A DNA stretch of 60,247 bases from Catellatospora bangladeshensis (GCF_016862575.1 NZ_BONF01000049.1:1-60247), one strand, 5' to 3'; shown: positions 16,248 through 25,994, counted from the stretch's first letter. A program made the numbers and translations. The notes: generated by a model not told the origin, from the sequence alone.

Positions 16248-18014
16248 GTGACTGAAATGATCTTGACCGATCGTATCAACGACATCGCCGCACGCGAGCC
16301 GCACCGATCTGCGCTGCGCGCCGGCGAGGCCACGCTCGACTACGCCGGCCTGACCGCGGCCGCGACCGGCCTGCGCGATCTCCTGCGCGCGCACGGGGTC
16401 GGCCCGGAAGACGTGGTGGCCACGGTGTTGCCGCGCGGCGGCAATCCGATCATCGCGATGCTCGCCGTCTGGATGTGCGGCGCGGCCTACATGCCCGTCG
16501 ACGCGAAGTGGCCGGAGGCAAGGCGCCGGCTGGTGATCGACAGATCGGCCACGGTCGTGCTGGAGGAGTCGGCGGAGGCCGGCGCGCACCCCGGCATGCC
16601 GGGTGAGGCCGGGCTCCGGGTCAGGCGGACGGCCGCGGCTCCCGAGCGCGCGAACGACGGCGGCGCGACCGAGCGGAATCTCGCCTACGTCATCCACACG
16701 TCCGGTTCGACCGGCACACCCCTCGCCGTCGGCGTCGAATTCGGATCGATGCACAACTACGCCAGGTATCTGCTCGACCTGCTCGCGCAGCCGGACGTCC
16801 ACGGCGACGGCGACCTGCGGGTGCTGCTGTCGGCCGACCTGTCGTTCGACGCGTCGCTGCGGCCGGTCCTGCTGCTCGCGGCGGGCGCCGAGCTCGTCGT
16901 CGCGCCGGACCTGACGGAAGGCTCGTGGCAGGACCACATCGACTGCATCGCCGCGCACCGCGTCACCGTCCTCAGCGGCGTTCCCTCCTGGTACTCCGGG
17001 GTGCTGAGCGCCGGGTTCGTGCCCGCTGACTCCGCCGTGCGGCTCGCCTTCATCGGCGGCGAGGCGGTGCCCAACGGCGTCGTCCGCAGGCTGGCCTCGG
17101 ACCGCTGCGCCGTGGTGGTGCAGTACGGCCCCACGGAGACGACGGTCGCGGCGACCGGGGGAAGGCTGCTCAACGACGGCTTCCTCGAGGCGCCGATCGG
17201 CGAAGGCGTGCCCGGCGCGCGGATCAGCCTGTACCAGGACGCCGGTTTCGCCCCGGCGGCCGATGGTCAGCCGGCCTACCTGTACGTGGGCGGGGCAGGC
17301 GTCGCCCGGGGATACCTGCACGATCCGGCCCTGACCGCCGAGCGGTTCGTGCCGGACCCGTCCGGCCCGCCCGGGTCCCGGATGTTCCGGACCGGCGACC
17401 TCGGCAAGAAGCTCCCGCAGGGCGGGTACAGCTTCCTCGGGCGAACGGACGACCAGGTCAAGATCGGTGGCCGCCGGATCGAGCTGAGCGAGATCTCGTC
17501 CGTCCTGAACCGGCACCCGGCCGTCACCCAGTCGGTCGCCTTCGTGCACCGTGACTCCGCCCATCCGCTGCTGGTCGCCTGTTACGTCGGGGCCGGCGCG
17601 GACGGACCCGAGGCCGAGGCGGGCATCCGCGAGCACCTCGCGGGCGAGCTGCCGAGCTACGCGGTGCCGGTCCTGGTCCGGCGGGTGGACGCCCTGCCGG
17701 TGACCGAACGCGGCAAGGTGGATGTGGCAGCGCTGGCGCGACTGGTGAAACCTGCGGAGGCCGAAGTGGCGGAGGACGAGTCCGACCTGACCGACGTCGA
17801 GCGGACGGTGATCGCGATCGTGCGCAAGACGCTCGACGCGCCCTGCTCCATCGACGACGAGCTGTTCTCGCTCGGCCTCACCTCGCTGGATTCGCTGAAC
17901 ATCCTGGCGCAGATCCGCGAGGAGCTCGGCGTGCGGGTGCGGCTGCGTGACTTCTTCCAGGCACGCACCACGCGCAACCTGTGCAAGCTCATCGGGACCG
18001 TCAACCGGGGATGA
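16248..18014 (+). CDS. NRPS protein: adenylation - thiolation (A-T)
   Basis: This 588-aa protein has an adenylation domain at ~1-495 and a carrier domain at ~510-585. Core motifs are A3 IHTSGSTGTPLAVGV, A5 QYGPTETTV, A7 FRTGDLGKK, A8 GRTDDQVKIGGRRIELSE and A10 TERGKVD with its lysine; the carrier shows LGLTSLDSL. Two oddities: A3 has Leu-Ala where Lys-Gly is usual, and the specificity pocket is unusual. A hand alignment to GrsA gives roughly D-A-R-S-F-G-Q-V-A, which I do not recognise. There is no C domain, so this is either a loading module or a carrier fed by a partner. GTG 16248 was chosen because GGGAGAGG precedes it. Its stop overlaps the start of the C protein by 4 bp (ATGA). Confidence 0.88.
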   Translation: MTEMILTDRINDIAAREPHRSALRAGEATLDYAGLTAAATGLRDLLRAHGVGPEDVVATVLPRGGNPIIAMLAVWMCGAAYMPVDAKWPEARRRLVIDRSATVVLEESAEAGAHPGMPGEAGLRVRRTAAAPERANDGGATERNLAYVIHTSGSTGTPLAVGVEFGSMHNYARYLLDLLAQPDVHGDGDLRVLLSADLSFDASLRPVLLLAAGAELVVAPDLTEGSWQDHIDCIAAHRVTVLSGVPSWYSGVLSAGFVPADSAVRLAFIGGEAVPNGVVRRLASDRCAVVVQYGPTETTVAATGGRLLNDGFLEAPIGEGVPGARISLYQDAGFAPAADGQPAYLYVGGAGVARGYLHDPALTAERFVPDPSGPPGSRMFRTGDLGKKLPQGGYSFLGRTDDQVKIGGRRIELSEISSVLNRHPAVTQSVAFVHRDSAHPLLVACYVGAGADGPEAEAGIREHLAGELPSYAVPVLVRRVDALPVTERGKVDVAALARLVKPAEAEVAEDESDLTDVERTVIAIVRKTLDAPCSIDDELFSLGLTSLDSLNILAQIREELGVRVRLRDFFQARTTRNLCKLIGTVNRG

Positions 18015-19381
18015 CGAACACGGATGCGCTGACGCGAACCTTCCCGCTCGGCCCGCTGCAGCAGCAGATCTGGCGGTTCTGGCGGAACAACCGCGACAGC
18101 CCCGCGTACATCATGCCGGAGGTCTACTTCTTCGACGGCGACTTCGACGTCGAAGCCGTCACGTACGCCCTCGACGAGACCGCGCGCCGCCACGAGTCCC
18201 TGCGCACCACCTTCCGCGAGGGGGACTCCGGCGTCGTGCAGCTCGTCAGCCGCGATCCGGCGCACGTGCCGGTCGAGGTGCTCGATCTGCGGGAGCTGTC
18301 CGCCGCGGCGCGGGCGCAGCGGCTGGAGGCCGCCATCGACACCGCGGCGAACACGCCCTTCGACCTGTCGGCGCGGCCCCCGATCCGGCTCACCGCGATC
18401 CTGCTGTCGGACACCCGCACGGCGCTGGTCATGGCGGCGCACCAGATCGTCTGCGACGGCACCTCGATGGCGATCCTGCTCGGCGAGTTCGGCGAGCTCT
18501 ACCGCGCGGCGCGGCAGGGGGTCACGCCCGAGCTCGCCCCGGCCCCGCCGGGGTACGGCGCCTTCGTGACGGAGCAGCTCGCCGCGCTCGCCGGGCAGGC
18601 GTCCGGTGAGGACCTGGCGTACTGGACCGAACGCCTCGCCGGGGCCGCCGGCAGCGCGCTGCCCGGAGACTCCCGCGCCGCCGCGAGCGACGGGGTGCCG
18701 CTGGACACCTGTGCGGTGTCCAGGACACTCGACAGCGGGCTGGCCGACGCGGTCCTGGCGTACGCGCGGCGGGCCGGGGCGACCCCGTTCGCCGTCCTGC
18801 TCGGCACGATGAGCGTCATGATCGCGGCCGCCACGGGCGACGGCGACGTGTCGGTGGGCACCGCGACGAGCAGCCGCACCCCGAGGTTCGCCCGCACCGT
18901 CGGGATGCTCACCAACATGGTCGTGCACCGGTCGCGGATCGACCTGTCCGGCACCTTCACCGAGGCGCTGGCCGAGGTGTCGCTCGATCTGCTGGACGCC
19001 ATCGACTGCCAGGACGTGCCCTTCAGCCAGGTGACCGACGCCCTGGGCCACGGCGGCGAGCCCGGCACCGGCCTGGTGCGGACGGCGTTCTCGGCCGGTG
19101 CCCTCGGCGGCCTGACGCTGGGCGAGGGCAGCCTGTCGGAGCGGGTGATGCGCACCTCGCAGGGACCGTTCGACGTCACCGTGATCTGCGAGATCGCCGC
19201 GCCGGGCATCGCGCTGGACTGGCAGTTCGCGCTGCGTACGTACTCGCGCGAGCTGGCGCGCGGCTACTGCGCCGCGTACGAGGAGATGCTGGCGGCGCTG
19301 CTGGAGCGGCCCGACGCGGCGATGGACTCGCTCGGCCTGACCGAGATCCTGTCCCGCCCCGGCGGCGTCCGCGCGGGATGA
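18011..19381 (+). CDS. Stand-alone NRPS condensation domain with altered active site
   Basis: This 456-aa protein is a single condensation domain. It has the N-terminal PLGPLQQQIW motif, RHESLRTTF, and later motifs VSVGTATSSR and GMLTNMVVHRSRID. The active-site motif HHxxxDG reads HQIVCDG (His144, Gln145, Asp149), so the second, catalytic His is a Gln. This suggests a non-canonical reaction, a recruiting role, or loss of activity. It overlaps the upstream A-T gene by 4 bp and is followed 21 bp later by the PKS gene, so all three are translated from one message. It is probably positioned between the A-T protein and the PKS, where a conventional amide bond would not be expected. Confidence 0.87.
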   Translation: MTNTDALTRTFPLGPLQQQIWRFWRNNRDSPAYIMPEVYFFDGDFDVEAVTYALDETARRHESLRTTFREGDSGVVQLVSRDPAHVPVEVLDLRELSAAARAQRLEAAIDTAANTPFDLSARPPIRLTAILLSDTRTALVMAAHQIVCDGTSMAILLGEFGELYRAARQGVTPELAPAPPGYGAFVTEQLAALAGQASGEDLAYWTERLAGAAGSALPGDSRAAASDGVPLDTCAVSRTLDSGLADAVLAYARRAGATPFAVLLGTMSVMIAAATGDGDVSVGTATSSRTPRFARTVGMLTNMVVHRSRIDLSGTFTEALAEVSLDLLDAIDCQDVPFSQVTDALGHGGEPGTGLVRTAFSAGALGGLTLGEGSLSERVMRTSQGPFDVTVICEIAAPGIALDWQFALRTYSRELARGYCAAYEEMLAALLERPDAAMDSLGLTEILSRPGGVRAG

Positions 19382-19402
19382 GCCGGCCGACCGGCAGACG
19401 AG

Positions 19403-22400
19403 ATGGGGGAGCAGATGCGTGAGCCGCTGGCCATCGTCGGCATGGCGTGCCGAGGTCCGGGGGCGGCCGACTACCGCGCGCTGTGGGCCAACGTCGAGGC
19501 CGGCGCCACGGGCATGGTCACCGTCAGCGAGCAGGACCGGCGGCGGGAGGGGATCAGCCTCCCCGCGGACGTGCGAAACCCCTACGTGCCCGTCGCCGCG
19601 CCGCTGGACGGCTACGACAGGTTCGACGGCACCGCCTTCGGCATCACCGCCGGAGAGGCCGACGGCATCAACCGCAACCACCTCGTGATGATGGAGGTCG
19701 TCCTCGAGGCGCTGGAGGACGCCGGTTGCGACCCGCTGCGCCATCCCGGCCGCATCGGCCTGTTCGCCGCCGGCGGGGCCGGCTCGCCGATCACGGTCCT
19801 GCAGCGCCTGGGCGACCCGCGGTTCGGTGACGCCGGGCGGCCGCTCAAGTCGTCGGAGGCGGTCAACTGGGTGTCGCTGCTGGACCACGACTTCCTGTCC
19901 ACCCGCATCGCCTACGCGCTCGACTTGCGCGGCCCGTCGCTGACGGTGCAGAGCGCCTGCTCCAGCTCGCTGGTCGCCGTGCATCTGGCCTGCCAGAGCG
20001 TGCTGTCCGGGGACTGCGACGTGGCGCTGGCCGGCGGGGTGAACGTCGAGGCGCCGCACCAGGCGGGCTACTACCACCAGCCGGGCAGCATCTGGTCCAC
20101 CGACGGCAGCTGCCGGCCGTTCGACCGCTCCGCGAGCGGCACCATCACCGCCAGCGGCGCGGGCGCGGTGGTGATCAAACGGCTCGACGACGCGCTGGCG
20201 GCCGGGGACGCGATCCACGCCGTGATCCGCGGCAGCGCCGTCAACAACGACGGCAAGCGGAAGGTCGGGTTCACCGCCCCGAGCGTGAACCAGCAGAGCC
20301 TGGTCATCAGCGCGGCGCTGGCCGCCGCGGACGTGGACGGGCGCGACATCGGGTATGTCGAGACGCACGGCACCGGGACCGAGGTCGGCGACGTCGTCGA
20401 GTGGCAGGCCATCGAACGTGCCCTCGGCCCCGACGGGGCACGGTGCGCGATCGGGGCGGTCAAGGCGAACGTCGGCCACCTGGGCGCCGCGTCGGGCGTG
20501 TTCGGGCTGATCAAGGCCGCGCTGGTGGTCAGCAGCGGGCAGATCCCCCCGGTGGCGAACTTCGTGGAGCTGAGCCCGCGGATCACCCCGGCGGGCTCCC
20601 GGCTGTTCGTGCCCGCCAGTGCGAGCCCCTGGGAGGACGGGCCGGGCCCGCGCCGGGCCGGGGTCAGCTCGATGGGGGTCGGCGGCACCAACGCCCACGT
20701 CGTCCTCGAACAGGCCCCGCCGGTCAGGACCGCCGACGGTCCGGGCGACGGCGTCTTCGTCGTCCCGGTCAGCGCCGCGTCGGCGCGCAGCGCCCAGGAC
20801 ACCGCCGACCGTATGCTGGATTTCGCCGCGGCCAACCCGGAGAGCCTGGGCAGGCTCGCCCATACGATGACGGCGGGCCGGCGCCGGCTCGCCCACCGGG
20901 AGGCGGTCGTCCTGGTCCGACGCGCCGGGCGCATCGACACCTGGCGTACGGGGACCCGCCGGGCCAGACGGGGGCACGACAGCGTCTTCGTCTTCCCCGG
21001 CCAGGGGACCGCGCTCGGTGACCTGAGCGCGGCACGCGCGGAGATCGACGGATTCGCCGGCCTGTTCGCGCAGGCGCTGTCGAGCCTGCCCGCCGACGAC
21101 CGGCAGCCGGTCGAGGCCCTGCTCACCGGGCAGCCCGCGCCCGATGCCGCCCCGCGCATCACCGAGCTCGCCATGCTCGTGCGCTCCGTGGTGATCGCGA
21201 GATCGCTGCTGGCCGACGGCATCGAGCCCCGGTCCCTGTGCGGCTACAGCCTGGGCGAGGTCGCCGCGGGCGTGGTCGCCGAGGTGCTCACCCTGGACGA
21301 GGCCGCCGCAGCCGTCACCGCACGCGCCCGGATCCTGGCGAGCGCGCCGCCTGGCGCGATGATCCGGGCGCGGCTGCCCGAAGCCTCAGCGGGTCCGTAC
21401 CTGCGCCCCGGGGTGTCGCTGGCGATCGTGCCGGGCGCCCGGGACTGCGTGTTCAGCGGCGAGCTGACCGCGATCGAAGCGCTCGCCGCCGAGCTGCGCG
21501 CCGCCGGTGTCGCCTCGGTCCGGATCCCGGTCGCGCACCCGTTCCACAGCACGTTCCTGGAGCCGTTCGCCGAGCGGTACACCGCGGCGTGGGCGGAGTT
21601 CGACCTGCGGCCCCCGGTGCGGCGGCTGATGTCGCCGACGACGGGTGACTGGCTGGACGAGGCGACCGCCCGGGACCCTGCCTTCTGGGCCGGGCAGCTG
21701 ACCCGGACGGTCCGGTTCGGTGACGCCGTGCGCGCGCTTCGCGCGGACGGCACGACCCTGGCCTACGTCCTGGACTCGGGCCAGGGCGTCGCCGCGTTCG
21801 CCGGTGAGGTGTTCGGCGACGACGTGCAGGCCATGACCACCGCCGGCCAGCCGGGCTACGACGCGGTCTCCCGCGCGCGGCTGCTGGCGACGGCCTGGAC
21901 GGCGGGGCAGGACCAGGTCCTCCCGGCCGGGACCGGACCGGCCGACGGTCCGGGCACGGCCACGGTCGTCGTCCACGCTCCCACCTACGCGTTCGACCGG
22001 GGTCCCGAGGAGGAGCCGCAGCCCATGCAGCCTGAGTCACCGCCACCGCCGCCGGTGGCCGTCCCCACCGCGGTGGAGGCCGCGGCGCCGCCTGCGGCGC
22101 CGGCCGATCGGGAGGGCATCGAGGCGGGGGTACGCCGCATCGTCGCGCAGCTCGTCGGCAGCACCCCGGGCGACGTGAAGCCCGGCGCCTCCTTCATCGA
22201 CCTCGGATACGACTCGTTCCTGCTGATCCAGCTCGCCGATGCGCTGTCGGCCGAGTTCCAGGCCGATGTCGACGTGCAGCTGCTCTACTTCGACCGGGAC
22301 TCGTGCGAGAGCCTGACCGAGTTCCTCACCGGGGTCGTGCCGCCGAGCTGGCAGCCGTCGTCCGGCGCCGCGGAGCCGAAACGGGCCGTCGCGGTGCTGC

Positions 22401-25162
22401 CCGCTGTGCCGCAGCAGCGTCGCGCGCCGGTCACCGCGCCCGTCGCCGCGCCGGCCGCCGCGCCGGCCGCCGTACCGGTCGCGCAGCCGTCCGGGCCGGC
22501 CGGCGGGGCCGGTGAGATCGCCGCGCTGCCGGTCGAGGAGGAACTCGAGTGGGGACGGCGGACGCCGGTGTCGCGGCGGGTCACCGAGGAGGACCGGTAC
22601 ACGCTGGCAGACCAGCGCAACCTGGTGTTCTCGCTCCGCACGGGCCGCCGCTCGGTCAGCTACCCGGTGGTCGGGGTACGCGGCGAGGGCTCCCACTTCA
22701 CCGATGTGGACGGCAACGAGTATCTCGACCTGTGCATGGGCTTCGGCGTCAACCTGCTGGGTCACGCATCCGAGCCGGTGCGGGAGGCGCTGCGCACTTT
22801 CGACGCCTCCGACCTGCTGCTCGGCCCGCAGTCGTCGACCGCGGGCGACGTGGCGCGCGGTATCGCGTCGCTGACCGGGGTCGACCGGGTGGCGCTGGCC
22901 ACCTCGGGGACCGAGGCGGTCATGTTCGCCGTACGCGCCGCGCGCGCGAAGACGGGCCGGAATCTGATCGCGGTGTTCGCCGGTTCCTTCCACGGCACGT
23001 TCGACGGTGTGCTGGTCGCACCCCGCGCGGGCGGGCAGCGGGGCGAGTCGACGACGCTCGGCCGGGGCACGCCGCCCGGCATGGCGCAGGACGTCATCAT
23101 CCTGCCCTACGACGAGACCGCACTGCCCATCCTGGAGTCCTACGGTGAGCAGCTGGCGGCGGTGCTGGTCGAGCCGGTGCAGAGCCGGCGTCCGGGGTAT
23201 CAGCCCGCCGAGCTGCTGCATCAGCTGCGTGCCCGCACCACTGCGCAGGGCGCCGCACTGATCTTCGATGAGATCATCACCGGCTTCCGCTGCCACCCCG
23301 CCGGCGCGGCCGGGTACTTCGGCGTCCGCCCCGACCTGGCGACGTACGGCAAGGTCATCGGCGGCGGCATGCCCCTCGGGGTGATCGCGGGCGACGCGGA
23401 GTTCATGGCCCCCATCGACGGCGGGCGCTGGCGGCAGGGCGACGGCGGGCTGCCGCAGCGGCCGAGCATGGTGTTCTCCGGGACGTTCAGCAAGCAGCCG
23501 ATGGCCATGGCCGTGGCGCAGCAGATGATCCGGCACCTGCGCAAGGAGTCGCCCCGGCTGCAGCACACGCTCACCGAGCGCACGGCCGAGCTGGCCCGGG
23601 AGATCAACCAGCATGCCGCGGCCAACGGCTACCCGATCGAGGTCGAGCACTTCTCGTCGCTGTTCCGGATCAACGTCGACGGCTCCGAGCGGTCGGAGAA
23701 CATGTTCTTCCTCGGCCTGCTCAGCCGCGGGGTCTACGTGTGGGAGGGGCGCACCTGCTTCCTCAGCGCCGCGCACGACGACGCGGACCGGGCCCGGATC
23801 GTGGAGGCCGTCGCCGAAACGGCGGCGGAGGTGGCCGCGAGCGGCGTCTGGCAGAGAACCCGGGCGGCGGCGGCCGTTCCGGCGAGCGCACCGGCCCCGG
23901 TGGACGAGCCGCCGGTCACCGGCGAGGCTCCGCTCACCGACGGCCAGAAGCTGCTCTGGATGAGCAGCGAGCTGGGCGGCGATCGCGGGGCGACCTACCA
24001 GATGTCCGACGTGCGCCGCATCGAGGGCGTCATCGACGTGGACAGGCTGACCGGCGCCATCGAACGGGTCGCGCGGCGGCACGAGGCGCTGCGGATCGGG
24101 TTCGACGAGGACGGCGCGGCCCAGAACTGCGTCGCCCACGCCGTTCCGGCGCTGACCACCTGCACCCTGAGCGACGCGTCGCCGGGCGACATCGAGGCGA
24201 TGCTGTCCCGGTTCGCGCGGCGGCCGGTGGACATGTCGGTCCCCTCGCTGTTCCAGTTCCACCTCGTGCAGGCGGGTGCGGTCGCGTACCTTCAGGCCAC
24301 CGCGCCGCACGCGGTCATCGACGGCTGGTCGTTCGAGGTCCTGTGGGAGGAGCTGTCGGCCTTCTACGTGGGCGGTGAGCGGGCCGCCGCGGTACGCGAG
24401 CCGGCCCGCTTCCTGGAGTACGCACGGTCCAAGCGCGCCGAGGAGGACGCCCGGTTCGCCGCGAACGACGCGTGGTGGCGGCCGAGGCTCGACAGCGCGT
24501 GGCAGTCGGCCCGCATGGTCGACGGCGCCAAACCTTTCGCGCCGGTCACCCGCATCGACCGCCTGTCGGCGGACCGCCTCGCCGAGCTGCGCGGATTGTC
24601 CCGCTCCAGCAGATCCACCATGCACACCGCGGCGCTGTCGGCGGTGTCGGTGGCCTCGGCGCTGCTCATGAACGCCCCGCAGGTGATCGTCATGGCGCAC
24701 CGGACGGGACAGCCGCTCGCCTTCCCGGGCAGGCCACTCATCGGCTTCTGCGTGGACCTGCTGCCGGTCATCCTCGAACTCCCCGACGACACCAGCCTGC
24801 TGGAGGTGACCCGGGACGTGCAGGCGCAGCTCGTCAGCAGCTCCGACGCGCTGTCGGGCCTGTATCGGACGCTGCAGAACCGCCGCTACCGCCACCTGCC
24901 GTCCACGTTCCTCGCGTTCGAGTACGCCACCGAGAGCCCGGGGACCCTGTTCGGCGCACCGGCGTCGCCCATGGCGATGGAGCGGCCGCGCATGCCGCAG
25001 CCGGCGCTGCTGACCGTCGAGGAACACCGCGACGGGATCGAACTCATCTCGGAGATCGCCGAGGAGAGCGACCTCGCACCCTACGGAGCCGACCTCGCCG
25101 CCCGGGTGGAGCAGCTGCTGGCCGACCCCACCGTGCCGCTCGGCGAGCTGCGCCGGCGCTGA
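19403..25162 (+). CDS. Hybrid PKS-NRPS: KS - AT - ACP - aminotransferase - C
   Basis: This 1919-aa megasynthase has five domains. The KS (~5-435) has Cys186 in QSACSSSLVA, His in ETHGTGTEVGD, and KANVGHLGAA. The AT (~530-830) has Ser616 in GYSLGE, and HPFHS suggests malonyl-CoA. The ACP (~905-985) has Ser in LGYDSFLL. An Ala/Pro linker leads to a class III aminotransferase (~1042-1490) with ATSGTEAVMFA, IFDEIITGFR and PLP Lys1317 in ATYGKVIGGGMPLG. The C domain (~1510-1919) has PHAVIDG, with the catalytic His1636 present and the first His replaced by Pro. KS-AT-ACP-AMT-C matches the beta-aminating part of mycosubtilin/iturin synthases: the beta-ketone formed by malonyl extension is transaminated and the C domain passes the chain on. 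No KR, DH or MT domain is seen. ATG 19415 is an alternative start. Confidence 0.93.
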   Translation: MGEQMREPLAIVGMACRGPGAADYRALWANVEAGATGMVTVSEQDRRREGISLPADVRNPYVPVAAPLDGYDRFDGTAFGITAGEADGINRNHLVMMEVVLEALEDAGCDPLRHPGRIGLFAAGGAGSPITVLQRLGDPRFGDAGRPLKSSEAVNWVSLLDHDFLSTRIAYALDLRGPSLTVQSACSSSLVAVHLACQSVLSGDCDVALAGGVNVEAPHQAGYYHQPGSIWSTDGSCRPFDRSASGTITASGAGAVVIKRLDDALAAGDAIHAVIRGSAVNNDGKRKVGFTAPSVNQQSLVISAALAAADVDGRDIGYVETHGTGTEVGDVVEWQAIERALGPDGARCAIGAVKANVGHLGAASGVFGLIKAALVVSSGQIPPVANFVELSPRITPAGSRLFVPASASPWEDGPGPRRAGVSSMGVGGTNAHVVLEQAPPVRTADGPGDGVFVVPVSAASARSAQDTADRMLDFAAANPESLGRLAHTMTAGRRRLAHREAVVLVRRAGRIDTWRTGTRRARRGHDSVFVFPGQGTALGDLSAARAEIDGFAGLFAQALSSLPADDRQPVEALLTGQPAPDAAPRITELAMLVRSVVIARSLLADGIEPRSLCGYSLGEVAAGVVAEVLTLDEAAAAVTARARILASAPPGAMIRARLPEASAGPYLRPGVSLAIVPGARDCVFSGELTAIEALAAELRAAGVASVRIPVAHPFHSTFLEPFAERYTAAWAEFDLRPPVRRLMSPTTGDWLDEATARDPAFWAGQLTRTVRFGDAVRALRADGTTLAYVLDSGQGVAAFAGEVFGDDVQAMTTAGQPGYDAVSRARLLATAWTAGQDQVLPAGTGPADGPGTATVVVHAPTYAFDRGPEEEPQPMQPESPPPPPVAVPTAVEAAAPPAAPADREGIEAGVRRIVAQLVGSTPGDVKPGASFIDLGYDSFLLIQLADALSAEFQADVDVQLLYFDRDSCESLTEFLTGVVPPSWQPSSGAAEPKRAVAVLPAVPQQRRAPVTAPVAAPAAAPAAVPVAQPSGPAGGAGEIAALPVEEELEWGRRTPVSRRVTEEDRYTLADQRNLVFSLRTGRRSVSYPVVGVRGEGSHFTDVDGNEYLDLCMGFGVNLLGHASEPVREALRTFDASDLLLGPQSSTAGDVARGIASLTGVDRVALATSGTEAVMFAVRAARAKTGRNLIAVFAGSFHGTFDGVLVAPRAGGQRGESTTLGRGTPPGMAQDVIILPYDETALPILESYGEQLAAVLVEPVQSRRPGYQPAELLHQLRARTTAQGAALIFDEIITGFRCHPAGAAGYFGVRPDLATYGKVIGGGMPLGVIAGDAEFMAPIDGGRWRQGDGGLPQRPSMVFSGTFSKQPMAMAVAQQMIRHLRKESPRLQHTLTERTAELAREINQHAAANGYPIEVEHFSSLFRINVDGSERSENMFFLGLLSRGVYVWEGRTCFLSAAHDDADRARIVEAVAETAAEVAASGVWQRTRAAAAVPASAPAPVDEPPVTGEAPLTDGQKLLWMSSELGGDRGATYQMSDVRRIEGVIDVDRLTGAIERVARRHEALRIGFDEDGAAQNCVAHAVPALTTCTLSDASPGDIEAMLSRFARRPVDMSVPSLFQFHLVQAGAVAYLQATAPHAVIDGWSFEVLWEELSAFYVGGERAAAVREPARFLEYARSKRAEEDARFAANDAWWRPRLDSAWQSARMVDGAKPFAPVTRIDRLSADRLAELRGLSRSSRSTMHTAALSAVSVASALLMNAPQVIVMAHRTGQPLAFPGRPLIGFCVDLLPVILELPDDTSLLEVTRDVQAQLVSSSDALSGLYRTLQNRRYRHLPSTFLAFEYATESPGTLFGAPASPMAMERPRMPQPALLTVEEHRDGIELISEIAEESDLAPYGADLAARVEQLLADPTVPLGELRRR

Positions 25163-25164
25163 CC

Positions 25165-25185
25165 CGGCGAGCCCGGGGCTCGCCG
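25165..25185. terminator. Hairpin between convergent PKS and thioesterase genes
   Basis: CGGCGAGCC and GGCTCGCCG form a perfect 9-bp stem around a 3-nt loop in the 28-bp gap between two convergent genes, so it may serve both directions. Confidence 0.5.
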
Positions 25186-25190
25186 CGGCG

Positions 25191-25994
25191 TCAGGCCACT
25201 CGCCCGTCGTCCGCCGGAAGCCGGTGCTTCCAGTGGACGACGGCGCTGAGCGGCAGCGCCGACTCCTGCGGGAAGAAGTGCCCGCCCGGGTACTCCCGGG
25301 TCTCGAACGCGGCCGCGGTGTACTCGCGCCAGCCGGCCGCCTCCTCGCTGGTGAGCGCCGGATCGTGCGAGCCGCTCATGGCGAGGATGGGGCAGGCGAT
25401 CCTGTCCCCGTCCGCGTCGTCCAGGTATCGGGTGCACGCCCGGGCGTCCGCGGCGAGAGCGGGCAGGACGAGCGGCTTCAGCAGCTCGCCGCGCCGGCCG
25501 CTGAAGTCCAGGCCGCCCAGCTCCTGAAGGGCCTCGACGATCTCCGCGGGCTCCAGCTCGTCGTAGCGGGCGAACGCCGGCAGGTGCGGAGGCGCGCAGG
25601 CCGCGATCGCCAGGACCGCCGGCGGCGGCGCGCCGATCCGCTCCAGGCGGCGCGCCGTCTCCAGCATCACCAGGCCGCCGAAGCTGTGCCCGAACAGCGC
25701 GTAGTCGGCGCCGTGCCGGTCCGCGACGACGGCGTCCGCGACGAGCGCGGCCATTTCCCTGATGTCGTCCATGCACGGCTCGGCGAACCGGTCCTCGCGG
25801 CCCGGCAGCTGAACCACTCGCAGATTCGCCCGCAGCGCCGACTGTGCGAAGGCGGCCAGAAAGGTGCGGGCGCCGGTCCCGGCCGACGGGACACAGTAGA
25901 CGGTGCGTGCCGGCGGCGCGGCCGGGTCCGGCCGGGCGACCGCGTCGGGAAAGGACCGGAGGAGGTCGTGGAGTGGGGGAGCGTCGCCGTTCAC
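25191..25994 (-). CDS. Type II thioesterase
   Basis: This 267-aa alpha/beta hydrolase belongs to the discrete thioesterases of NRPS/PKS systems. It has the nucleophile Ser in FGHSFGG, an acid residue in MSGSHDP and His in PGGHFF, and the typical VQLPGRED segment. Such enzymes hydrolyse mis-primed or stalled acyl groups from carrier proteins; here release of the product is also possible because no module has its own TE. The GTG at 25994 has GGGAG 7 bases upstream. It lies 49 bp downstream of a second thioesterase on the same strand. Confidence 0.88.
   Translation of the reverse strand: MNGDAPPLHDLLRSFPDAVARPDPAAPPARTVYCVPSAGTGARTFLAAFAQSALRANLRVVQLPGREDRFAEPCMDDIREMAALVADAVVADRHGADYALFGHSFGGLVMLETARRLERIGAPPPAVLAIAACAPPHLPAFARYDELEPAEIVEALQELGGLDFSGRRGELLKPLVLPALAADARACTRYLDDADGDRIACPILAMSGSHDPALTSEEAAGWREYTAAAFETREYPGGHFFPQESALPLSAVVHWKHRLPADDGRVA

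Noticed and set aside
16248-18014. Possible fatty acyl-AMP ligase loading the PKS, as in mycosubtilin
   Set aside because: Motifs A5 QYGPTETTV and A8 GRRIELSE are of amino-acid-activating NRPS type, and the FAAL-specific insertion is not evident.
17657-20977. Very long open frame on the minus strand opposite the NRPS C and PKS genes
   Set aside because: Its translation is Arg/Gly/Ala/Gln-rich with no domain pattern, and it covers clear NRPS/PKS domains on the plus strand. Long antisense frames are expected at this GC content.
22434-22500. Ala/Pro/Val repeats in the PKS as a tandem repeat element
   Set aside because: This is a flexible interdomain linker between ACP and aminotransferase, common in megasynthases.
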